A DNA stretch of 18,580 bases from Lyophyllum atratum. Lineage: Eukaryota; Basidiomycota; Agaricomycetes; Agaricales; Lyophyllaceae. Below the pieces are notes generated by a model. It was not told the origin of the DNA. It ran no database searches and saw only the letters and a list, made by a program, of their open reading frames with translations. Below are positions 1 to 8,406 of the stretch, one piece after another (the first letter of the stretch is position 1; every line of letters begins with the position of its first letter). The position numbers and the translations under genes were made by a program. The DNA lies in the NCBI GenBank assembly GCA_014905825.1, contig JACGCN010000142.1, forward strand, positions 1 to 18,580, written 5' to 3'.

Positions 1-590
1 GACGCTGTCGACAGCGCACGATGTCTCAAAGAAAGTGATCCCCCAGTTCCCAAGGTGTCTTGCGACAAAGAGACGACGCTGTCGGCAGCGCACAATGTCT
101 CTTGCGTGCCGGACGACGCTGTCGGCAGCGCACTACTGTCCGGACATCGAGGGGCGCGAGGCCCAAGAAAGAAAGTGATCCCCCAGTTCCCAACGTGTCT
201 TGCGACAAAGAGACGACGCTGTCGACAGCGCACGATGTCTCAAAGAAAGTGATCCCCCAGTTCCCAAGGTGTCTTGCGACAAAGAGACGACGCTGTCGGC
301 AGCGCACAATGTCTCTTGCGTGCCGGACGACGCTGTCGGCAGCGCACTACTGTCCGGACATCGAGGGGCGCGAGGCCCAAGAAAGAAAGTGATCCCCCAG
401 TTCCCAACGTGTCTTGCGACAAAGAGACGACGCTGTCGACAGCGCACGATGTCTCAAAGAAAGTGATCCCCCAGTTCCCAAGGTGTCTTCCGACAAAGAG
501 ACGACGCTGTCGGCAGCGCACTACTGTCCGGACATCGAGGGGCGCGAGGCCCGAGAAAGAAAAAAATCCCCCAGTTCCCAAGGTCAGTGA
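1..590. repeat. 214-bp tandem minisatellite, about 2.7 copies
   Basis: The same unit starts at 1, 215 and 429, so the period is 214 bp. The third copy lacks an internal stretch of about 40 bp and degenerates near 560-590. Inside each unit a smaller module recurs (a GATCCCCCAGTTCCCAA stretch followed by a GACAAAGAGACGACGCTGTC stretch). The perfect 14-bp palindrome CGCTGTCGACAGCG lies at 3-16, 217-230 and 431-444, alternating with an imperfect version CGCTGTCGGCAGCG. Open frames run through it on both strands, but they follow from the repeat structure and show no protein-like content. The array probably continues left of the window. Confidence 0.93.
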
Positions 591-1117
591 TTTAATGCAG
601 TGCACTTGACGACGTACGTAGGGTGGAAGTTAAAGCGGCGCTATGGTGTTGTTGCCAGCCAGTCCTCAACGCAGGCTGCTCTGCAGAAGCGGCCTCCGTT
701 GAGGACTGTCTAACGCAAATTGGTCCCCAAATGTGGTGGGCTGATTGGTACCAAGTTGAAGTTGTGCTGGCAGTGGCTGTGCATCTGTGGTTCACCACAA
801 GCGGAGCTTGAAATGTGGTATGGGGTATTCGGCTGACTAAGCATAAACGGAGTTCGGGCAAAGACACATCGCCCGCCTCCACCATACCTTTGAAATACTT
901 CCGCGGAAGGGTTCCGTTATCCGACGCATCATCCTCAGACAATCGGTCTATTTGGCGCCGCCTGCTCCTGCAAACATGTCGCGCCATTTGTTTGGTCACC
1001 CCACTGTTTTCTTTTTTTTCTCTTCGTGTCCGTCGGCGTTTGTAATCCCTCTCCGAGTTTCACCCAACTGCAGCACTCTCATTTTATTTTGCTATACGCT
1101 CATTTCACCCTTCAGCA
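591..1117. other. Intergenic region and upstream region of gene 1
   Basis: No convincing coding exon is visible here. It holds a 12-bp perfect inverted repeat (660-671 with 697-708, loop about 25 nt). Nearer the gene there is a pyrimidine-rich stretch at about 1005-1030 and T-rich sequence before the ATG at 1118, both common in fungal promoters. No clear TATA box was assigned; the TTTTATTTTGCTATA stretch at about 1082-1096 is the best AT-rich candidate. Confidence 0.5.
660..708. repeat. 12-bp inverted repeat (stem-loop)
   Basis: The left arm at 660-671 (CAGTCCTCAACG) is exactly complementary to the right arm at 697-708 (CGTTGAGGACTG). They enclose about 25 nt. The hairpin lies about 410 bp upstream of the gene 1 start. 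No target-site duplication or transposase was seen, so its role is unknown. Confidence 0.6.
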
Positions 1118-4100
1118 ATGCGCTCCGACGAAGAGTACGACAAACACGTAGATGACCTTGCCAATTTTGATTTCGACCTCTGTCCGGATCTGTCGGAACG
1201 CGCGCCCCAAGGCGGGGGCCACATCGTCTGGCAGGAAGACTTCAACCTCCCTGTCGATCCCCAGGGGGGGATACCCTTAGCCACTGCCCCCAGGGGAGAA
1301 CCCCCCTCCAGCGTCCCAGGCGGTAGCCCGCAGAAACGCCGTGAACGCCGGTCTCCTCCCTCCCCGGATGGCCCGCCTGCGTACAGCGCGGGAATACGTC
1401 CACCTCCCTCCAACTCCAGTGACGCACCGGACCCAATCCAGCCTGTCCCGCCGATCTGGGACCTGGATGTCGACGATCGCCTGCAGGCGCTGGAGGAGCA
1501 GGACCTGTGCATACCCATGACCTACGTGGAAAAATTCGCTGACTCGATGGACCCTCTCGTCTGGGAGGAAAATCGACATGCCTTCCTCATCGGGTGGTTC
1601 AGGGTGCCTCTGGAGCTTCTTGACCCACACCCTCTAGGGCGCGCGGTCAACGAAGAGCAGGTCCGCTTTCTCGTCACAGAGTTCACCCAGCAGGACTCCA
1701 CGCGGGCCACAAACCCCAAGTTCTTCGGATGCGCCGTCGCCGACTGGGACGCGCCATGGTTCGACCTTCTGAATGGCGAGGAACCCGACATCAGGGTACC
1801 TATCGCAGTTGACGCAGACTTCGGCGCTCGCCTCAAGATCCTCATGGGGAACCACCGGGTGCACGCCGCTAGGAGATACACGAGCGAGGACCCCGAGAGC
1901 GCCTGGTGGACGTTTGAGGTACACAGTCAAGGTTCGTCGCCCACGTCCCTCGGCGTTCAGATCGGCTACTGACCAGAGTCTGCCGCACAGCCATATACAC
2001 GTTCAGCCCTCTGCTGATCCGCAGCATCGTCGTCAGTGACAACTGCAACGACGAACGGCTGGCGCCTACGTTATCTGAGGTGGCGGCCAGTGTCCTGCCC
2101 CTCGTCGAAAAGCTGTACTCCGCGATCGAGGGGGTCGTTACCACGCAGGTCGCGGTCATCCTCAAGCAGCACAACATCAGCGACCGAGTCATGAGCAAGA
2201 ACACGACGCTCAGCTACGTCTGTCGCTTTCCGGGCATAGTCCGGACGCTCGTCTTGCTCCTCGGAGGACCGACGGGACACGAGTGGCGAGGTCGGCTGGA
2301 ACAGGTCATCAAGGTCATACACAATGTCAAGGTCCCCATGGTACGCCCCCTGGTCTCGTCTCGCTCTAGCACGTCTGACTCTCCTTTCCTTCAGTTCTGG
2401 TACTACATGCTGCTGAATGCGCATATGCATGCCTGCAGTGCCGATGAACTGGGGCTAGTCGTGGACTACGAGGACCTCACCGCGTATAACCACCGAAGGA
2501 GCCTGGCGGGCCTCATCACCTTCGACTCCCTCCAGACAGTCTCGCACACGAGCACCGTCGACGCCAGTCGGCTCCTTGATGAGTTTGGAATCAACACAAA
2601 GTTCAACGAGGCGGTGTGCCTTTCGTCCGGGTTTTTTCCTGCCGTGCGTTTTTCCTCCTTTTTCGGTTCTATGGGTTTGCTGAGCGGCCCTGCAGCTCCT
2701 CTTTCCCCAATCCTTCGCGCCTTCCACGTGGGTGACGACCTTCTCTCACACCATGGCCGACTTGGTTCGCATCGTACGTCCTCTTCTCTTCGTCCTCTTG
2801 GTTCAGAGGCTGATGCAGACGGTCCCCTAAGCTGTATTACCTGTTCTACGGCGCTGAGGCCTTCAGTAACCTATACAAGCGAAGAGTCGTGGATTACCCG
2901 ATGAGCCTCGCCCACTCGGCCGACCACACGTTATTCCAGCAGTGGTCCGATAACAAAGCCTTAACCCAATACGTGGGGGAGGATCCTGGAATCATCAATA
3001 ACATCCTCGATGGGGATGGAGTGCCAGGCTACCGTGTTGTGCGTTCATCTTTCATCGCTTCTAACGCTCTTCGCTGTGCTGACCCAGTGCATCCAGACCC
3101 TTCGGTATCTCATCGGCTACGCAGCTGGCCCCTTTAGACAGGTCTTAGCGTCGGAAGAGGAACGCCCCGAGCGACCCAACGATGGACAGAAGAAGCAAAC
3201 CAGGAAGCTTTGGATCGGGGATCCGCGAACCGCTGCCCGGGACCACAACCCAACCTTCCAGAAGCACCTGGAGAACGATCAGGAGTTCTATCGCCTGATG
3301 CGGGGATGCGAAGTACAGCCGGGGCAGGAGTTCCCAGCCAGCACCCAGGAGCATCCGCTCGTCATGCCCCTGATGTCGCCACGGGAAACCCGAGCCGAAC
3401 ACCAGCGGCAGCTAGAGGCTGAGGCCAAGAGGCGCAGGGAGGAGCAGGCGGACGCGGCCGTCCGGGTGGACCAGTTTTCTACGTTGGTGGCACAGAAAAA
3501 GGCGCAGCTGGAGGCGGTTCAGGCCCAGATCGAGGAGGCGGGGGAAGCAGCCAGGAAGGCCGCCATGGAGCAGTTCGAGCTACAGAAAGCCACCGTGGTG
3601 TCCAACATAAAAGCGGAGATAAGAAGGCTCAAGGAGTCTAACAAGGAGTACAGGAGAAATAGGAAGGAGAGCGGTGCGGCGGCGGAGGCGGCGGAGGTGG
3701 CGGCGGCAGAGGGGGCGACGGCAGAGGGGGCGGACAGAGGCAGCGACGGCGGAGAGAGCGACGGAGAGGACCAGGCAGCACGGGCCAAGGTTATGGTGGC
3801 GGCGAGCCAGTTTTCAGTCGCCGACGACGACGACGACGAGCCCGCTGCTGTCGACAACCCTTTAGACCTTCTCAACATGAGCGCCGTCTCCCACTTTGGG
3901 TTGGACCAAGGTCTCGCAGAGAACATCATGAGCATCCTAGCCAACCTCACCAGCAACCAGAGCCAGCTGCTCGCGCAGGCCTCCCGTGAGGAGCTTGCAG
4001 ATGCGCTCCAAGTTGTCATCGACGCCAAGTACGACATCGCTCCGAGGGGCCGCCCGCACCCTACGGCGAAGGGCAAGGGCAAGGGCAAGGGCAAGGGCAA

Positions 4101-4281
4101 GGGCAAGCGTCCGAGGAATCAACGCAGCAGCGACGAAGACGGGCTGGACAGTGACATCGCGGCCACCGCTGGCATCGAGAAGAAGAAGAAGAAGAAGGCA
4201 AGGATTTCGTCCAAGGCTACCGTCGACTCAGACTCGGACGAGGACGACGACGAGCCTACGGAGGGGGGCGGGAGCGAGTAG
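1118..4281 (+). CDS. Gene 1: ParB/sulfiredoxin-like domain protein with coiled coil and basic tail (six exons)
   Basis: Proposed exons are 1118-1931, 1991-2340, 2395-2613, 2696-2773, 2832-3038 and 3088-4281, giving about 953 residues with one continuous frame. Introns are 49-82 nt with branch-like CTGAC or CTGAG/CTGAT just before the acceptors. The first intron has a weak GTTCGT donor, chosen because it is the only junction I found that keeps frame. Residues 1-130 are Pro/Gly-rich and disordered. Residues about 130-271 resemble a ParB/sulfiredoxin-type fold: a predicted HPLGR segment, then ILMGNHRVHAARRY with GNHR at 244-247. The middle looks helical. Residues about 658-747 form a long coiled coil rich in Glu, Ala, Lys and Arg. 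An acidic run (about 801), a KG repeat (about 885-897), a six-lysine run (about 921) and a D/E-rich end follow, suggesting a nuclear, nucleic-acid-associated protein. The fold assignment is inference from a short motif; the molecular function is unknown. The 54-nt intron at 2341-2394 has no stop, so it could be retained. Confidence 0.72.
4072..4107 (+). repeat. AAGGGC hexamer microsatellite inside gene 1
   Basis: About six tandem copies of a six-base unit encode an alternating Lys-Gly tract near the C-terminus of gene 1. The unit length is a multiple of three, so copy-number change would keep the reading frame and vary the length of the basic tail. Confidence 0.9.
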
Positions 4282-4384
4282 CGCTTTGGGTCCATAATCT
4301 TTGTCTTTCGTGTAGCATGCATCCGTACTGCTTATTCATTCTCAAAAGTGTTTACTTAGTCGACGACGACCCGCTGGGAGGGAG

Positions 4385-6256
4385 GTGTGCTGGACTTGTG
4401 AACTCTGGCGAAAGAGCTATGCCCCATTTCGGATCCCGACCCGGCAACTGTATAGTTTATGGGGCAGGGAGGCGGGGACGGGGCCGGAGCCGGAGCCGGA
4501 GCAAGACGGAAAACCACGTCCAACAACCAAAAAAGTACCTACAGCACCAGCACGCCGTCTCACCTCGAGACAAAATAGGATGACCATGCAAGTTCCTCAT
4601 CTGATAACCTCACGCGGTCGCTGACGAAGCAGGACAGGGTCTCCTGCCCCTATTGCCCATACGTGGGCGATCCCACGCAAAAGGACTACAAGACCCACAT
4701 GAACAGCCACAGCCTTGAGTACCAGGTTCGCGTGGATGGTACGTGCCGCGCTGTCCCCCTCGCGTTCTCTGACCGATGCGTAACAGGGCACGATCATCAC
4801 CTCCAGAGGGACACCCCCGCCGACAGGTTCAAGTGTCTGCTCCAGGGCTGCGTCCTCACGTTCAGCGATGTGCGCCGTGTGCAAGACCACCTCACGAGAC
4901 AACATGGCGCGCGGAACGTGAGCCTGACGATGCTGGTCAAGGCTCCCGAAGTCCCCCTGGCTCTGACAGCAAAGGGTATGCGCACGGCCGGGACGCGTCC
5001 TTATCCCCTGGGACGATCTTCATCTCTCCGGTCGGTGGTGGAGTCTTCGCCCCCGAGCACCCAGGAGGAGGGTCCCCCCACGTCGTCTCAGGATCCCGTG
5101 CCCGCCCTTCATCATCTGCACCCCACCAAGCCACATCTAATGACGAACCCCTTTATGAAGCGACTGGGTCTGGGAATTCACAAGTATTTCCGCACCTTCC
5201 ACTGCCTGAACTGCTTCACGGCGCACCTCCCGTCGTCCATCGTCAACCACCTGAAGAAGGACGGCATTCCCGTTTCTCAGGAGCAGGCGACGGGGCTCGA
5301 ACAGCTCGCCCTCTCGCACAAGCTCATCACCTCCGCGGACGATCTGATGCTGCCCACCCCCGATGGCCCCCCGGTCGAGGGCCTGAAGGTGGAGGAGGGC
5401 TATAGGTGCAACCTCTGCTCCTTCGCCGCTCGCGCGTACAAGACCGTGGCCAACCACTGGTCCGAGGATCACAGGGACTCGGGGTCCAGCCATCAGGGCG
5501 TCCTCACGGCCAAGGTCCAAAACTTTTTCCCCAGAAAACATCACTTCTTCTCCGTCAAGGAGGTGGCCAAGGTGGATCCCACCGACAGCCTGTTCGACCT
5601 TCACATGCGCACCGACGTCGCCGAAATGGAAGCCTCGACTTACGTCGCCCCCCCTTCCACGCCGGCGGAGGTCCCTCCCTTGCTGAAGCTCACCGGCTGG
5701 CACACGCACCTGGAAGCTCACATCGGCGACAAGATCCGCATCGCCGCCGTCCGCAATCTCGTCAAGCCCATGCCACCCAAGGACGACTCCCCTCTCGGCC
5801 GGGTGGCCGCCGTCGTGGACCAGTATATGACCGAAATATGCAACCAGGCGGAGGAGTCCGACATCAACGTCCGCTGCTGTCTGATGGAGTACCCCCGGTG
5901 AGTGCTGCCCCGCGAGTCCCGCGCGCGCGCTGACGTTCAACCGCCCTCTCAGAACCAGTCAGAACGGCGACTACTGGGCTTACCTCGTCGACCCCAAGAG
6001 CCGGAAGAGGTATGGGCAGCTCCTTCAGCAGTTCGTCCTGGCCGTCCTCAGGACCCTCAACCCCGCCCAAGACAGCTATCGATTACCGCTCACGGAACTC
6101 CAACAGGATCTCGCGCGTGCCCTACCTATATTCTTCCTTCCCTGTGCCGCACAGGGAAGCACCCACCGCACCGCGCAGCGGTGCACCCTCCACGGCCTCG
6201 GGGAGGGGGAACCGTCTGCGGTTCCGCTTGCACCGCGGGGAACCGCGAAGAAATGA
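4385..6256 (+). CDS. Gene 2: OrsD-like multi-zinc-finger protein, apparently C-terminally short
   Basis: The core exon runs from about 4579 to 5897. A canonical intron (5898-5952, GTGAGT..CAG, branch CTGAC) joins it in frame to 5953-6256, where TGA ends it. A 5' exon 4385-4534 with intron 4535-4578 keeps frame, but it begins at GTG, so the true start is unresolved. Numbered on that model (about 590 aa), fingers lie at C73/C76/H90/H94, C136/C141/H154/H159, C259/C262/H274, and C327/C330/H343/H348. The last two, separated by a helical linker, resemble the paired C-x2-C..H motifs of the fungal OrsD family. Known relatives are often the N-terminal part of much longer proteins, some linked to RecQ-type helicases. 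Here the similarity-like sequence stops near 6115, followed by a short unrelated tail, so I infer truncation. Another intron (about 6106-6155) is possible. Role unknown; nucleic-acid binding is likely. Confidence 0.7.
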
Positions 6257-6899
6257 GCCCGCTAGACGTCGTTCTTTATGGCGACGACCTCCGTGCGAAT
6301 CTTTCGTCTAAACGGCAAGCCGCGTTCTTTTTGGGTAGAGGCGTTTTAGGTGGGGGGTGTGGACTCTGCGAATGTGGTACCGGTCGGGTGGTCGGCCGCC
6401 GCCGTCATCGTCGTCGGCGACGTCGATTTTTTTCTTCTCAGTTTTGAGCTTCAAAGGTAACGGAGCGCAGGTAAGAGAGGTCGCTTATTGGTTCTGTGTT
6501 CGCAGTGGTGTGGTAGGCCACCGCCTCCGCCGTTGTCGACGGCGACAACCATTTTTTTGTTTTCTGATTTTTAAAGGTCACTTATCGCAGGCAAGGGAGG
6601 TCGCTTGTTGGGTATGTGTTTGAGGTGGGTCGTCGTCGTCGTCGGCGGCGATGGGGACAGCCAATTTGTGAAATTTTCAGGTTTTGCGCAGGCGGTCAAT
6701 GAGGCGGGTGCTGCGTGTGATGTGGACGGTCGACCATGTCGTCGACAACAATGCCGGGGCAATTTGTGTAATTGTAAACTTCCGATTTGCGACTTGATTC
6801 AGCGCTTCGGTTGCACATGTTACAGTCGTCGGCGACGAGTACCGCAGAAACAATTTGATTTTGATATTTTTCTTTTGGCGGGCAGCCGGTTTGCTTCGT
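6257..6899. other. Intergenic region with diverged local repeats
   Basis: No exon is supported. Three diverged copies of a module of roughly 110-120 bp are visible at about 6395-6500, 6515-6625 and 6630-6720. Each has a GTCGTCGGCGAC-like core, then a T-rich run, then a GCAGG..GAGGTCGCTT-like segment in the first two copies. Related GTCGGCGAC words return at about 6828 and 7195. This looks like old non-coding repeat DNA that could also hold the lost 3' part of gene 2, but no residual coding frame was recognised. Confidence 0.5.
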
Positions 6900-7400
6900 G
6901 ATCTGGAATGGGTCGTTCGTCTTACTAAGCATTTTGAATCTGGAATGGGTCGTTCGTCTGACTAAGCATTTTGATCGGTCTTTTCAGCCAAGTATTTCGG
7001 CCCCCCCGTGCTCCGCACCCCCCAGCGCCTTGTCGTTGCTCCGTCTTGGGGGGGCCCTGCTGTTGTCGGCGTCGCCAACATCCACGGTGTCAATATCATT
7101 ATCTCTGACTCCAACCGCAATTGGTAGCAGTCATTTCCTTCTCGCTCTGTGGCCAGGGGTCTCTTTATATTTTTCTGAAAATGTTGGCGTCGTTGTCGGC
7201 GACGGAGTCGGCGACAGCATTTTTGTTTTCGCGTGCATTTGATGCAATGACACTTCAGGATGCGCGCATTGCGATCTCATGACCCATTTTCATGTTTTGC
7301 GCCAGTGGTTTGGCGGGGAGGCAGTGGGTTTGCTTGTGATCTGGAATGGGTCGTTCGTCTTACTAAGCATTTTGATCGGTCTTTTCAGCCCAGTATTTAG
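6900..7400. repeat. 60-bp direct repeats bordering the satellite
   Basis: A word beginning ATCTGGAATGGGTCGTTCGT and ending TTTTCAGCC.AGTATTT occurs at about 6938-6997 and again at about 7339-7398. A shorter copy lies at 6900-6937, directly abutting the first. The last copy runs straight into the satellite at 7400. The 340 bp between them hold C-rich and G-rich runs and nothing recognisable as a gene. Confidence 0.85.
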
Positions 7401-7484
7401 GGTTATGGGGGCTTTTTGACATTCGTAGGGTAGGGATTTAACCCTAGGGATTGGTAGGGATTGGAGGTAGGGAGAGGTAGGGAC

Positions 7485-7772
7485 GTCCATGAGCCACTGC
7501 AGAGGTGTCCGTCTTGGGGATCCTAGATCCCCAGGTGTGAGCACATGTGTTCCGACACTGTACGACCGCAACTTGTGTACGTCCATGAGCCACCGCAGAG
7601 GTGTCCGTCTAGGGGATCCTAGATCCCCAGGTGTGAGCACATGTGTTCCGACACTGTACAACCGCAACTTGTGTACGTCAATGAGCCACCGCAGAGGTGT
7701 CCGTCTTGGGGATCCTAGATCCCCAGGTGTTAGCGCATGTGTTCAGACACTGTACGTGAATGTACAGCTTAG
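7485..7772. repeat. Representative block of three 96-bp subrepeats
   Basis: Copies start at 7485, 7581 and 7677. Each contains the palindrome GGGGATC-CTA-GATCCCC (7516-7532, 7612-7628, 7708-7724). The third copy of each block diverges at its 3' end. Equivalent blocks follow in all six full units, giving 18 copies of the subrepeat. Confidence 0.95.
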
Positions 7773-8144
7773 GGTTATGGGGGCTTTTTGACATTCGTAG
7801 GGTAGGGATTTAACCCTAGGGATTGGTAGGGATTGGAGGTAGGGAGAGGTAGGGACGTCCATGAGCCACTGCAGAGGTGTCCGTCTTGGGGATCCTAGAT
7901 CCCCAGGTGTGAGCACATGTGTTCCGACACTGTACGACCGCAACTTGTGTACGTCCATGAGCCACCGCAGAGGTGTCCGTCTTGGGGATCCTAGATCCCC
8001 AGGTGTGAGCACATGTGTTCCGACACTGTACAACCGCAACTTGTGTACGTCCATGAGCCACCGCAGAGGTGTCCGTCTTGGGGATCCTAGATCCCCAGGT
8101 GTTAGCGCATGTGTTCAGACACTGTACGTGAATGTACAGCAAAG

Positions 8145-8406
8145 TGCGACGTATCGCAGAAAAATATACGGCAAGGTGGTATGTCCGTCCTGGGGCTCCT
8201 AGATCCCCAGGTGTGAGCGCAAATGTTCAGACACTGTATGTGGGAAACTTCACATCGGGACGAGGAGGACGGTTACGAGGTGAACTCTGTTTGCTGAGTG
8301 TTCTGCGACGCCTGTTCCTTGCCCCCCCGGCTTCGGAATGAAGGTGGGAAGAGTGGGATGAAGCATGACGCTGCGGGAGTCCTGGTTAGACGGTTAGGGT
8401 TCTTGC
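8145..8406. repeat. 262-bp extension that distinguishes long from short units
   Basis: This segment is present in units starting at 7773, 8407, 9413 and 10047 and absent from those at 7401 and 9041. It carries a decayed palindrome GGGGCTCCTAGATCCCC at 8192-8208 (also 8826, 9832 and 10466), so it contains a degenerate fourth subrepeat plus unique sequence. It ends with GGTTAGGGTT. It encodes nothing recognisable. Confidence 0.93.

Noticed and set aside
26..609. Several overlapping frames in the left minisatellite
   Set aside because: Equal open length on both strands within a 214-bp tandem repeat and no codon-like conservation between copies.
592..999. 135-codon minus-strand frame upstream of gene 1
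   Set aside because: No splice partners, no domain and no codon pattern. It lies in an intergenic region with an inverted repeat.
3519..4106. 195-codon minus-strand frame opposite gene 1
   Set aside because: Shadow of the coiled-coil and low-complexity coding sequence on the plus strand; composition mirrors the KG and acidic repeats.
5137..5940. 267-codon minus-strand frame opposite gene 2
   Set aside because: Antisense to the zinc-finger exon, which has clear C2H2 spacing and a matching intron on the plus strand.
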